Below are positions 47,001 to 55,137 of a DNA stretch of 64,000 nucleotides, piece by piece. The notes beneath the pieces are model-generated. The model saw nothing but the letters and a program-made list of their open reading frames with translations. It did not search any database and was not told where the DNA came from. The translations under genes and the position numbers were made by a program. The first letter of the stretch is position 1, and every line of letters begins with the position of its first letter. The stretch comes from Thiohalophilus thiocyanatoxydans (GTDB taxonomy: Bacteria > Pseudomonadota > Gammaproteobacteria > UBA6429 > Thiohalophilaceae), in NCBI RefSeq assembly GCF_004366735.1, contig NZ_SOQX01000003.1:206507-270506 (forward strand), read 5' to 3'.

Positions 47001-49596
47001 CGTGCGCCGCACCGAGGAACTGACCGAAGACGAACGGGTGCTGTTGCAGACGGTCGCCCGCATCGTCTTCAGGGATACCGCCACGACCCTGATCGAGCAG
47101 GTGGAGCGTCGTGTCTCGCCGGAACGTGCATCGGACCTGCTGGAACCCTCACAGCAGGCGGGTGCCGAACCGGTCTATCCGCTGGCCCCGCGCGAGCGCA
47201 TTTTCTGCAATGGCCTGGGCGGTTTCACGCCCGACGGTCACGAATACGTTGTCACCCTCGAACCCGGACAGACCACGCCGTTGCCCTGGGCCAACGTGAT
47301 CGCCAGTCCGCACATCGGCAGCGTCGTCAGCGAGAGCGGCAGTGCCTATACCTGGGTGGAGAACGCGCACGAATTTCGCCTCACCGCCTGGCACAACGAC
47401 CCGCTCTGTGACAGCAGCGGCGAAGCGCTCTATATCCGCGACGAAGAAACCGGCGCGTTCTGGTCACCGACGCCGCTGCCCGCGCCCGGCCGCGCCGGCT
47501 ATGTGTGCCGGCACGGCTTCGGCTACAGCGTGTTCGAGCACTTTGAGGCCGACATCGCCTCGGAACTGTTCACCTACGTCGCCATGGATGCGCCGGTCAA
47601 GTTCGTGGTGGTCAAGCTGCGCAATGCATCAAAGCGTGCGCGCAGCCTGTCGCTTACCGGATACTGGGAGCTGGTGCTCGGCGAGTGGCGGCACGCCAAC
47701 CTGATGCACATCGTCACCGAAATCGATCCGCACAGCGGCGCGCTGTTTGCGCGCAATGCCTACGGTCGCGAATGCGCCAACCGGGTGGTGTTTACCCATG
47801 TCAGCGAGCGCGAGCGATCGGTGAGCGGCAACCGCACCGAGTTCATCGGCCGCAACGGCGCGCTGGGCAGCCCGGCGGCGATGCGCCGCAAGCACCTGTC
47901 GGGTCGAACCGGGGCGGGTCTCGACCCGTGCGCCGCGATCCAGACCCGGATCGAACTGGCCGCCGGACAGGAGCGCGAGATCGTGTTCGTGTTCGGCGCA
48001 GCGGCAAACACCGATGAAGCACGTCACTTCATCCAGCAATTCGGCGGGCGCGCGGGCGCGCGGCAGGCGCTGGAAGCGGTGTGGGAATACTGGAACCACA
48101 CCCTGGGCGCGGTGAACGTGGACACGCCCGATCCGGCACTCAACGTGCTGGCCAACGGCTGGCTGGTTTATCAAACCCTGTCCTGCAGGCTGTGGGGGCG
48201 CAGCGGCTATTACCAGTCCGGCGGTGCTTATGGCTTCCGCGATCAATTACAGGACACCATGGCACTGATCCACGCGACCCCGTGGCTGGCCCGCGAGCAG
48301 CTGCTGCGCTGCGCCGGGCGCCAGTTCATCCAGGGCGACGTGCAGCACTGGTGGCACCCGCCCAACGGGCAGGGCGTGCGCACCCATTTCTCCGACGATT
48401 ATCTGTGGCTGCCGTATGCCGCCTGTCGTTATGTGCTGGCGACCGGCGACACGGGCGTGCTCGACGAATCCATCCCTTTTCTGGAGGGCCGCGAGCTGTA
48501 TGCCGAAGAAGAGTCCTACTACGATCAGCCGCAACGCTCGCACGAAGCCGCCAGTCTCTACGAACATTGCGTGCGCGCCCTCAGGCACGGCCTGCGTTTT
48601 GGTGCCCATCAATTGCCATTGATGGGCTGCGGTGACTGGAACGACGGCATGAATCGGGTGGGCAAGGCGGGCAAGGGCGAAAGCGTCTGGCTGGCGTGGT
48701 TCCTGGTCGAGAACCTGGAGTCGTTCGCCGAGCTTGCGCGCCGCCGCGACGACACGGAGTTTGCCGAGTTGTGCCGCGATCAGGCCGCGCAGCTGCGCAA
48801 TAATATAGAAGCCCAGGCCTGGGACGGCGCCTGGTATCGGCGCGCCTGGTTCGACGACGGCACGCCCCTGGGGGCGTCCACTAACGACGAATGCCAGATC
48901 GATTCGATCAGCCAGAGCTGGGCGGTCATCTCCGGGGGCGGCGATCCGGTGCGCGCTCGCCAGGCGATGACGGCAGTGGACCAGCGCCTGGTGCGGCGCG
49001 ACAAGCAGATCATCCAGTTGCTCGACCCGCCCTTCGACAAGTCCGATCTGGAGCCGGGCTACATCAAGGGCTACATCCCCGGCGTGCGTGAGAACGGCGG
49101 GCAGTATACCCACGCCGCGATCTGGACCACCATGGCCTTTGCCATGCTGGGCGACACCAAACGCGCCTGGGAATTTTTCGCCATGCTCAATCCGGTCAAT
49201 CACGGCAGCACGGCGGAGGCGATCGAACGCTACAAGGTTGAGCCCTACGTCATGTGCGCGGACATCTATGGCGTGCCGCCGCACATCGGACGTGGCGGTT
49301 GGACCTGGTACACCGGCGCGGCCGGCTGGATGTATCGGCTGAGCGTGGAAACCCTGCTGGGCCTGCACCGGGAAGCGGATCATCTGCGCATTGCGCCCTG
49401 TGTCCCGGCCGATTGGGAGTTCTACAAAATCCACTACCGCTATCGCGATACCGTCTATCACATCAGCGTCAGGCGCGTCGGTGAACCCTCGGGGCAGGTC
49501 AGCCGTGTGAGCGTGGACGGCAGCGAATGTCCCGACAGCCGCATTCCGCTGGTCGACGACCGCCAGGAGCACTTTGTCGAAGTGGAGCTGGGATAA
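41020..49596 (+). CDS. ndvB: Cyclic beta-1,2-glucan synthase (NdvB/ChvB-like, GT84-GH94)
   Basis: 2858 residues if the TTG at 41020 is used. NdvB builds periplasmic cyclic beta-1,2-glucan, an osmoprotectant. Membrane segments lie near 388-411, 426-453, 811-853 and 938-978. The glycosyltransferase 84 region (about 460-800) has TLDTDTQLPRD near 614-624 and RHHRWIRGDWQ near 757-767. A glycoamylase-like domain spans roughly 1290-1520. Two GH94-related beta-sandwiches and the C-terminal (alpha/alpha)6 phosphorylase-type barrel follow, with the catalytic-aspartate motif GDWNDGM at 2538-2544. The start is unclear: the frame is open from 40906, and a good AAGGAG at 40939 precedes an ATG-TCA-TAG in another frame. 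Confidence 0.93.
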   Translation: MLRAELFSIEQLKRHAVTLAGQYQINPHPGPDRLLPRLADNARVLLAAYDVVTAVATQGQRIVPAEAWLLDNFYLIEQQITLARRHLPRGYSRQLPRLADGPSAGFPRIYDLALELISHMDGRVDSDNASQFIAAYQSVEPLKLGELWAFPIMLQLALLENLRRVGVRIARRREERDAAISWADRMLKAAETEPKQLIQLLAEFAHADVPLTAPFVEEFYDRLQAQGPAMAFVQTWVEQKLHEQGVTAAGLSEAAGRTAAANQISIANSIGSLRFIGAMDWKHYVESLSVVEQILREDPMALYASQDFATRDRYRHVIEDLARRSSGSEMAVAREALELAQAAAQQGAQDRSAHVGYYLIDQGRPQLERAVDFRLSWKTRLSRRGRQLRLPLYLGAILLLTLLVTAAGLILPGLDTGGVDGEGWRIGLLALPLVIGASALAVPLVNLLVTLVLQPHALPRLDFSSGIPDCHRTMVIVPTLLTKPEDVDDLLEAMAIRYLGNRDPNLYFALLTDFADAPEQTLPGDAALLDYARAEVEALNATYHEDRPCIFYLFHRPRVWNPFESVWMGYERKRGKLEQFNARLRGAAQTAFSDIVGDQSLLGSIQYVITLDTDTQLPRDAAHTLVGNLAHPLNRPVYDADKGRIVEGYAILQPRVSISLTSAGQSRFTKLFAGEAGIDPYTREVSDVYQDLFGEGSFIGKGIYDVDAFRQAVDGRFPENLILSHDLLESGYARSALVTDVELIEEHPASVAIEASRHHRWIRGDWQLAGWLLPRVPGSPGPNGEKARRQANPLSALSRWKLFDNLRRSLVAPALLALLAGGWLLGPGPGWHWGLLVVTVIFLPSLLTAAVELVRKPKESDWRVHLNLTGRSAGRPLVHAVLRLAFLPYDTLICLEAILLSGLRMLFTRRGLLLWTLPSYVRRNATRTLAEFFREMWVAPVIALLLGVALAMAGQPAAWLDAGPILLLWLVSPVAGWWISRPLAAPVPGLSADQEAFLRMSARRTWRYFADFVGPEDNWLPPDNVQDYPVAAIASRTSPTNIGMSLLADLVAVDFGYITVGEGLQRIGNTLAAMEKLERYRGHLYNWYDTRTLQPLHPQYISSVDSGNLAGCLLTLQAGLAELKDQPVLSSNTLQGLQDTLQVFAEQLPATSDPELANRISSLQDTLCTLALNGPPRTLADAGDALDEIHRAGGELIDWLPADSETEGERVYWARAFDRQCTALRDELLLLVSEPRYFSTIPTLAELAGAQATPGETRSSVAAERLGVIDDLLQRCRALAVMDFDFLYDSACGLLAIGYDVGERRRDPSCYDLLASEARLASFLLIAQGQLPQKHWFSLGRLLTSHGGEVSLISWSGSMFEYLMPQLIMPGYPNTLLEQTCKAAVSRQIEYGRQREVPWGISESCYNATDMHQIYQYRAFGVPGLGFKRGLGDDLVIAPYASALALTVMPREACRNLLTLAGQGFLGAYGFYEAIDYTPSRVPRGKPHAIVQAFMAHHQGMSLLAYAHVLLDQPMQRRFMSDPLTQATELLLQERVPKKGATLHPHAAEVSAAAHPPGEDAGAIMRVFTNPNTPIPEVHLLSNGRYHVMATHAGGSTSRWRDLAITRWREDAASDGWGTFIYLRDRDSGQYWSAAHQPTLRRADHYEAIFVQARAEYRRRDQAIETHTEISVSPEDDVEIRRVTLTNQSARARHIEVTSYAEVVLAPLNADLAHRAFSNLFVQTEILPERQAILCTRRPRTPGEEVPWMFHLLAAPGVVADAPSYETDRARFIGRGRTAANPQVLDSGDNPPASSSHDLSNTAGPVLDPIVAIRRTLTLAADESASVQIISGVADTREGALALLEKYCDRHFVNRAFEMAWFQSQEVLRHLNVTEVEAQIYGRLANSVIYGTALRRASPDVIARNQLGQSGLWRFGISGDLPIVLLHIGDLNRIVLVKQVLQAHAYWRMKGLAADLVIVNEDFSGYRAELQDRIMGLINAGPEAQMIDKPGGVFVRRTEELTEDERVLLQTVARIVFRDTATTLIEQVERRVSPERASDLLEPSQQAGAEPVYPLAPRERIFCNGLGGFTPDGHEYVVTLEPGQTTPLPWANVIASPHIGSVVSESGSAYTWVENAHEFRLTAWHNDPLCDSSGEALYIRDEETGAFWSPTPLPAPGRAGYVCRHGFGYSVFEHFEADIASELFTYVAMDAPVKFVVVKLRNASKRARSLSLTGYWELVLGEWRHANLMHIVTEIDPHSGALFARNAYGRECANRVVFTHVSERERSVSGNRTEFIGRNGALGSPAAMRRKHLSGRTGAGLDPCAAIQTRIELAAGQEREIVFVFGAAANTDEARHFIQQFGGRAGARQALEAVWEYWNHTLGAVNVDTPDPALNVLANGWLVYQTLSCRLWGRSGYYQSGGAYGFRDQLQDTMALIHATPWLAREQLLRCAGRQFIQGDVQHWWHPPNGQGVRTHFSDDYLWLPYAACRYVLATGDTGVLDESIPFLEGRELYAEEESYYDQPQRSHEAASLYEHCVRALRHGLRFGAHQLPLMGCGDWNDGMNRVGKAGKGESVWLAWFLVENLESFAELARRRDDTEFAELCRDQAAQLRNNIEAQAWDGAWYRRAWFDDGTPLGASTNDECQIDSISQSWAVISGGGDPVRARQAMTAVDQRLVRRDKQIIQLLDPPFDKSDLEPGYIKGYIPGVRENGGQYTHAAIWTTMAFAMLGDTKRAWEFFAMLNPVNHGSTAEAIERYKVEPYVMCADIYGVPPHIGRGGWTWYTGAAGWMYRLSVETLLGLHREADHLRIAPCVPADWEFYKIHYRYRDTVYHISVRRVGEPSGQVSRVSVDGSECPDSRIPLVDDRQEHFVEVELG

Positions 49597-49650
49597 TTAC
49601 CCGGAAAGTCGGTGTGGATGCGTCTTACAGGCATATTGGTCCGCTAAAAA

Positions 49651-49744
49651 CGCGAATAACCGCAAATAAAAACAGACTCTGGTTTCTGTGCGCAGCAGGC
49701 GATAAAGCGCATAGACACATTAGCTCTATTTGCGGTCATTCGCG
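49651..49744. repeat. 94-bp inverted-repeat element
   Basis: CGCGAATAACCGCAAATA (49651-49668) and TATTTGCGGTCATTCGCG (49727-49744) are inverted with one mismatch, separated by 58 bases. TCCGC/GCGGA extends the pairing partly. It lies between the converging ndvB and alternative-oxidase genes and may act as a terminator or be a mobile REP-like element. Confidence 0.7.
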
Positions 49745-49771
49745 GACTTCACTTGATCTGATTGTTCATCG

Positions 49772-50392
49772 TTATTGCCTGGCGAGCTGATCAGCGAAGC
49801 CGTGATTGACATCGCGGTGACCGGCCTCGTCGTCCCGTACGGCAATGATGACGTCCGAAAGCCGGGCATCCGGGGGCAGGTTCCAGTATTCAATTGCCCG
49901 TTGCGGCGCCGGCACGTTCTCGCGGTTACCCGCTTCCACTTCTGCGAGGAACTCTGTATAGCTGACCACGGCTTCCTCCTCGAAGTAGCCCACAACCCGA
50001 TGCGCGGTACGCGGCGAGATCAGATACAGCAGAAAGAAAAAATTGTAGAAGACGCCCTGTGCCAGGATGATTAGCCAGCGTTCGAAGCGGGTCGGCCTTG
50101 CGATTTCGATGAACGTCAGCAGGTGCATCCGTTCGTTTTCCGCTTCGTCCATTAACGTTCGAATCCAGCCATGATCATCGGACATGTGCCGCAACACCTT
50201 CAAATGCTGCAGCGTCGAACCCACCATGCCGGGGACCGCCGCAATGGTTTCAAGGACGACCGCGCGGTGGCCGTAACGCCTGGCGAAGAATGCATCGGCA
50301 ATAAAGCGCAGTAGCCTGGTCAAGCCGAGTGCAAACCGGTCGGATAGCCCGTGTGGCGGATGCTTTCGATTGAGAACGACTGAAGATTTCAT
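49772..50392 (-). CDS. Alternative oxidase (AOX), di-iron ubiquinol oxidase
   Basis: 206 residues. It oxidises ubiquinol with reduction of O2 to water, without proton pumping and insensitive to cyanide. All di-iron ligand motifs are seen: LETIAAVPGMV (E48), ENERMHL (E87, H90), FEEEAVVSY (about E139) and RDDEAGHRDVNH (E189, H192). Two membrane-associated helices lie at about 105-125. Bacterial AOX is known but patchy. It is shorter than plant AOX because the targeting and N-terminal extensions are absent. The neighbour is an antiporter on the same strand, 76 bases upstream. Confidence 0.94.
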   Translation of the reverse strand: MKSSVVLNRKHPPHGLSDRFALGLTRLLRFIADAFFARRYGHRAVVLETIAAVPGMVGSTLQHLKVLRHMSDDHGWIRTLMDEAENERMHLLTFIEIARPTRFERWLIILAQGVFYNFFFLLYLISPRTAHRVVGYFEEEAVVSYTEFLAEVEAGNRENVPAPQRAIEYWNLPPDARLSDVIIAVRDDEAGHRDVNHGFADQLARQ

Positions 50393-50468
50393 AGTATTAA
50401 TGCGTCAGTCCTTGGCAAAATGAATGGGATTCTCTGTCAATAAGTGCGCGTTCCCGCTCTGGAATACC

Positions 50469-51857
50469 TCATTTTTCGGCCTGTTTTGTTTCAGATTCAG
50501 TCGGTTGATCGGGTCCGGCCTCATCGACTTTTGACTGATGGTTGCGGTGACGCACAAACCGGCTCATCAGCGGCTTGACGCTGGTGCCGTGAACTAGAAT
50601 CGACAGCGTGACCACAACCAGCGTCAACTGGATCAGATCCAGGGCCAGTTCTTCGGGGAGGCCATGCTGGATGGCGAACATCAGGTAGTACAGCGAACCG
50701 ATGCCGCGTACCCCGAACCAGCCGACCATGCTGCGAGTCGGCCACAACGTGCGTGTACCCAGCAGACCAACCAGGACGCTCACCGGGCGTGCAACCATGA
50801 ACAGGAACAGCGCAAGCCCCACGGCACGCAAGCTCCAGGAATCGATAAACAGCGTGCCGCCGATCAGCAGGATGAGCACCAGTTCCGAGAGTCGCTCCAG
50901 ATGTTCCTTGAAGACCAGCGAGCCTTCGCTCACGGTCGGTTCCAGTGCTTTATCCGGGGTAGCATTTTCAGCTTCCGATTCGATGCGGTCGGTTTGTGGC
51001 GGATCCCGGTTTTCCTGATCGGCGTTGTTCCCCCCGTCGGCGTGGGCGAGTTTAAGTTCGGTCTGGCGCAACGCGACGGCGGCGAAAAACACCGCCAGAA
51101 AACCCCATGCCTCGATCAGCTCACTCAGGCCATAGACCACCCCGATCAGGCCGAGTCCGAGGAAGTCGTCCATCAGTTTGTGCCTGGGGGGCGTGCCGCG
51201 CAGTTTGCGCCCCAGATGGGCGAGGACGGCGCCAGCCAGGACCCCGATGGCCACGCCCGCCAGCGTGGACCACAGCACATCGACCAGCGCCCAGCGCAGG
51301 CCGAACTCGCCGAGCTCGTGCAGCCCCAGCAATCCCATTCCCAGCATCACAAACGGAAACGCGCTGCCATCGTTCATGCCCGCCTCGCAGGTCAGGGTGA
51401 AGCGAAGCCGGTCGCGGTCGCCGGGATGGCGGGTCTGCACATCGGTCGCCAGCACCGGATCGGTGGGCGCCAGGATGGCGCCCAGCAGGACGCCGGCGCC
51501 CAGTGGCAGACCGAGCAAGAGATAGGCGAAGGCTGCGACCAGCCCGACACTGGCCGCCATCGACACCGATGCCAGCAGAATCGGCGTGCGCCAGCGGGCG
51601 AAGCTGAACGGCACAGGCATTTTGACGCCAGCGGAAAACAGCGAAATCAGCACCACCATTTCGGTCAGTACTTCCAGCAGCGCCGATTCCTGGAGCGGGT
51701 TGAAGTGAAACAGGTTGAGCACCGTCGGCCCGACCAGCAGCCCCACGGCCAGATAGACAATCGCCGGGGTGACCGGCAGGCGCTGGAGCATCGGCGCCGT
51801 CAGGCCCCGGGCGAGCAGCAACCCGCCCACGAGTAAAAACCATTGTGCGTTAGTCAT
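50469..51857 (-). CDS. CPA1-family (NhaP-type) cation:proton antiporter
   Basis: 462 residues with about twelve membrane segments. Family motifs are ILAPTDPVLATDVQ near residues 128-141 and CEAGMNDGSAFPFVML near 157-172. A hydrophilic acidic insert at about 272-310 (NNADQENRDPP) interrupts the segments, and the tail is hydrophilic with polar and charged residues (QPTESETKQAEK). It exchanges Na+ or K+ for H+ across the inner membrane, consistent with the osmotic theme of the island. ATG at 51857. Confidence 0.92.
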   Translation of the reverse strand: MTNAQWFLLVGGLLLARGLTAPMLQRLPVTPAIVYLAVGLLVGPTVLNLFHFNPLQESALLEVLTEMVVLISLFSAGVKMPVPFSFARWRTPILLASVSMAASVGLVAAFAYLLLGLPLGAGVLLGAILAPTDPVLATDVQTRHPGDRDRLRFTLTCEAGMNDGSAFPFVMLGMGLLGLHELGEFGLRWALVDVLWSTLAGVAIGVLAGAVLAHLGRKLRGTPPRHKLMDDFLGLGLIGVVYGLSELIEAWGFLAVFFAAVALRQTELKLAHADGGNNADQENRDPPQTDRIESEAENATPDKALEPTVSEGSLVFKEHLERLSELVLILLIGGTLFIDSWSLRAVGLALFLFMVARPVSVLVGLLGTRTLWPTRSMVGWFGVRGIGSLYYLMFAIQHGLPEELALDLIQLTLVVVTLSILVHGTSVKPLMSRFVRHRNHQSKVDEAGPDQPTESETKQAEK

Positions 51858-52139
51858 GGCGCGTTCGTATCATCAGGGATCCCGTTTGACGTGACTGTTT
51901 CGGCGCACAGCCTAATCGAAATCAGGGTTTTTGGGTGTGCGGTAGCATACGGATTATGCCGGGGCTGCGAAGATCGGGGTGCGCAGGGGAGGAATCCGCA
52001 CACAGCAGGAAACAGCGTACGCGGTCTGATTCGGTGGTGATATTTGTTTTGTCCGGTGTGCAGCAGAGGGAAAAGCTTGTCTCTCGCCGAGCCGCCATGG
52101 CGCAAAGAAACCGGATAGTGCCCCTGTTCAGCGCGCTCT

Positions 52140-52180
52140 GCACACAAACAACGGGTATAAACGTCTCTGCGAGAATATTC
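52140..52180. repeat. Copy of the ACAACGGGnATAAACGTCTCTG repeat (solo arm)
   Basis: ACAAACAACGGGTATAAACG followed by TCTCTGCGAGAATATT closely matches the right arm and flank of the palindrome at 60935-61033 (ACACAACGGGCATAAACG, then TCTCTGTGAGAGTATT). Only one arm is present. The rest of 51858-52139 holds no gene. Confidence 0.65.
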
Positions 52181-52321
52181 TAAATAAGCGTTCCGAATAC
52201 CAGTCCAGAGAGATTGCTTCGTCACGTTGTTCCTCGCAATGACCCCAATATTTTCGGTCATTGCGAGCGAAGCGAAGCAATCTTTTGAAGCACGTGACCT
52301 GGTATTCGGAACGCTTATTTA
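52181..52321. mobile_element. 141-bp MITE-like element with perfect 23-bp terminal inverted repeats
   Basis: TAAATAAGCGTTCCGAATAC (plus CAG) at 52181-52203 is repeated in exact inverse at 52299-52321. Inside is a second inverted pair: AGATTGCTTCG...CGCAATGAC (52211-52243) and GTCATTGCGAG...GAAGCAATCT (52257-52283). The inner ATTGCGAG/GAAGCAATC hairpin is a sequence dispersed in many bacterial genomes. No transposase gene is near, so the element would be moved in trans. It sits directly beside the repeat at 52140. Confidence 0.75.
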
Positions 52322-52485
52322 GCCGGGCATCATCTCGCGACCAGGATAACGGTGCGTGGAACGTACTCTCTCCCTGACATGGCCTCCTCCGGGGCATCAT
52401 ACGACCACACCCTGTGGGTAGTTGTTGATTGGTGACGGCGTCTGATTGTACGAGTTTAAATCCTGGCAGACTGTTTTTATGTGTG

Positions 52486-55116
52486 TCAGGTCTTTTTCTT
52501 GCGGCGCAATTTCATCTCGAGATTTTTTGTTTTGGTGATATCCATCAGGGTTATGACGACACCGTCGATTACATTATCCAGTCTGCGGTAGGGTATGATG
52601 CGCACCGCGAACCAGTGGTTGTCGGCAGAGAGGACCTGTTTCTCTGTTGGCAGCAGGGTACGCAGGCAGGTGAGTGCATCCTCATGCAGTTCAGGGTACT
52701 CCAGGCTGGTGGTCAGATCGCTGAGCGGTCGGCCGATGTCACTTTCACGCAGATTGATAATCGTCGCGGCCTGATCGGTGTAGCGTCTGACATTCAGATC
52801 CTGATCCAGAAACAGGATGGCAATATCGATGCTGTTAAGCACATTCTGCATGTCACTCTGGGCGAGCGACAGATCATCGAGTTTGGCCTGAAGTTCACTG
52901 TTGATGGTTTGCAGCTCCTCGTTCATGGACTGCATTTCTTCCTTCGAAGTGGTCAGTTCCTCATTGGCCGACTGCAGTTCTTCATTGGTGGATTGCAGTT
53001 CCTCGTTGGTTATCTCCAGCTCTTCCCGGGACGTGCGCGCCTCGTTGCGCAGGGATTCGATTTCCTGGAGGTACTGTTGGATTACCGCCTCGTGCGCGGA
53101 TTCACGCGCATCTTTATCCTTGCCCTTGCCCTTGCCGGTCGGGGCCAATGAGACGTCGTGGAATACCACCATTGTCATGCCCGCCAGGGCGGGGGGATTA
53201 TGCAAGGCCTGTAACGTAATATCCACGTGCTGGACTCCCCCGGGGACGGACACCTTCAGGCCATGCAGATGCTCGGGCTCACTTTGTGTTTCAACTTTCT
53301 TCATTGCCTGAGCGAGCGGCTCGCGCAGACCGTCGCGCAACATGGCATAAAAATTCCAGTTGGCCTTGCCGGCAGCCGGCTCCAGGTATTTTCCGGTACG
53401 CCCGCTGATGTAGACAATATCGCCGTCGCTGTTGAGCACGACGGCAGCCGGCGCATAGACCTGCAGCAGGATATGATCAGCCGCTGCCTGGAGGTTATCC
53501 GTAGACGGTTTGTTGATATGGGTGGTTGACACAGGGTGCTCCTCGGTTCTTCTGGTCGGTGAAGGAAATGTACTCAGCAGGGTCCTCGGCATGCTGATTT
53601 GTACATTGTCCTGACGTGAATAAAGCCGCAACCTGGCATCCATCGGCGTAAACAGATAGCTGAATCGGCCAACCGTCTCCGAGCTGCCCAGAAACAGAAT
53701 ACCGCCAGAGCGCAAACTGTAGTGAAACAGGGGCAACAGTCGACGTTGTAATTCAGAATCAAAATAGATCAGCAGGTTTCGGCATGCGACCAGATCGAGT
53801 TTGGTGAAGGGCGGATCGAGCACGACATCATGCTGGGCAAATAACACCATATCGCGGATTTTTTTATTGATCTGGTAATAGTCGTTATGCAAGGTAAAAA
53901 AGCGAACCAGCCGCTCCGGCGATACAGTCTCACTGATGGACAGCGGGTACCTGCCGTGGCGCGCTGCCGCAATGGCGTCGGGGCTCAGGTCCGAGGCGAA
54001 TATCTGCAATGTAAATTGATCACGCCGGGGGAGCCGTTCGGTCACTTCGCTGAATATCATCGCCAGCGAGTAGGCTTCCTCGCCGGTCGAGCAACCGACC
54101 ACCCAGGCACGCAGATTGGGTTCGCTCTTGCGTCGTGACAGCAATTCCGGCAAGGCCTTGTCCGCCAGATACTGCCAGGCCTCGGGGTCGCGAAAAAAGC
54201 TGGTGACGCCGATCAGCAACTCCTTGAACAGCAGATCAATTTCCTGGGTGTTGTGGCGAAGAAATTCGGCATACATTTCTAACGTGGCGATTTTATGAAT
54301 CGTCATACGTCGTTCGATCCGCCGTTGCAGGGTGCTGTTTTTGTACATGGTGAAATCATGCCGGGTCCGCTCTTGCAGCAGCCTGACAATATTCTGCAGT
54401 GGTGCGGTTGCCGCAGCAGTTTGCGTCTCTTCCTTTTCATCTGTCGCCGCGACAGGGACCGGAACCTGGGCAACGTAAGCCAGGATGTGGGCCGGCAATT
54501 CCCCGGGCGGGGCAACGATGTCGGCACAGCCTGCGGCTATGGCGCTCTTTGGCATCGCATCAAATTGCGCCGAGTCGGGTTCCTGCACCACGTTCAGCCC
54601 CCCCACAGCCCTGATCGCCTGCATACCCAGCGTCCCATCCGAGCCCATGCCGGAGAGAATCACGGCGATGGCGCGCTCGCCCTGGGCGCTGGCCAGGGAC
54701 GAAAACAGGACATTGATCGGCAGGCGCATGCCGCGTGGTACAGCAGGGTTTGCCAGCTTCAGTCGGCGGTTATTCACGCTGAGTTCGGTATTCGGTGGAA
54801 TGACATAGACAGCGTCAGGCTCGATGCGCATGTCCTGTTGCGCTTCATACACGGGCATGGTGGTGAAGCGTTGCAATAACTCCGGGAGCAGCGCCTTGTG
54901 GGTGGGATCGAGATGTTGCACCACGATATAGGCCAGCCCGCTGTCAGGCGGGGTCTGGGTCAGAAACCGCTCCAGGGCCACCAGGCCACCGGCCGAGGCG
55001 CCAATGCCCACAATGCGTGTTGTCGGAGTGGATTGTTGCGGTGAATCAGTGGTACTGGATGAAACCATGGACTGAAAGCCCTCGACCAATGCAGACGGTC
55101 CCGTCTGAAAAATCAA
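52486..55116 (-). CDS. CheB-CheR-PAS fusion chemosensory protein
   Basis: 876 residues (TTG at 55116; ATG at 55068 is an alternative start). In order: CheB methylesterase domain (33-215) with S41, H68 and D160 of the catalytic triad; CheR methyltransferase domain (about 245-510) with CSTGEEAYSLAM; a PAS-like region (570-680); a glutamate-rich coiled coil (715-790, repeating NEELQSTNEELQSANEEL); and a second PAS (800-870). It ends KLRRKKKT without a kinase domain. Family members methylate or demethylate receptors, or signal through fused modules; here the output domain is missing or in trans. The PAS gene at 55138-55731 lies immediately upstream, 21 bases away. Confidence 0.93.
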   Translation of the reverse strand: MIFQTGPSALVEGFQSMVSSSTTDSPQQSTPTTRIVGIGASAGGLVALERFLTQTPPDSGLAYIVVQHLDPTHKALLPELLQRFTTMPVYEAQQDMRIEPDAVYVIPPNTELSVNNRRLKLANPAVPRGMRLPINVLFSSLASAQGERAIAVILSGMGSDGTLGMQAIRAVGGLNVVQEPDSAQFDAMPKSAIAAGCADIVAPPGELPAHILAYVAQVPVPVAATDEKEETQTAAATAPLQNIVRLLQERTRHDFTMYKNSTLQRRIERRMTIHKIATLEMYAEFLRHNTQEIDLLFKELLIGVTSFFRDPEAWQYLADKALPELLSRRKSEPNLRAWVVGCSTGEEAYSLAMIFSEVTERLPRRDQFTLQIFASDLSPDAIAAARHGRYPLSISETVSPERLVRFFTLHNDYYQINKKIRDMVLFAQHDVVLDPPFTKLDLVACRNLLIYFDSELQRRLLPLFHYSLRSGGILFLGSSETVGRFSYLFTPMDARLRLYSRQDNVQISMPRTLLSTFPSPTRRTEEHPVSTTHINKPSTDNLQAAADHILLQVYAPAAVVLNSDGDIVYISGRTGKYLEPAAGKANWNFYAMLRDGLREPLAQAMKKVETQSEPEHLHGLKVSVPGGVQHVDITLQALHNPPALAGMTMVVFHDVSLAPTGKGKGKDKDARESAHEAVIQQYLQEIESLRNEARTSREELEITNEELQSTNEELQSANEELTTSKEEMQSMNEELQTINSELQAKLDDLSLAQSDMQNVLNSIDIAILFLDQDLNVRRYTDQAATIINLRESDIGRPLSDLTTSLEYPELHEDALTCLRTLLPTEKQVLSADNHWFAVRIIPYRRLDNVIDGVVITLMDITKTKNLEMKLRRKKKT

Positions 55117-55137
55117 GCCGGTCCGTCAACCCTCCGG

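Noticed and set aside
50664..51836. Plus-strand frame opposite the antiporter
   Set aside because: Gln/His/Arg-rich, no domain; a mirror of a membrane protein gene.
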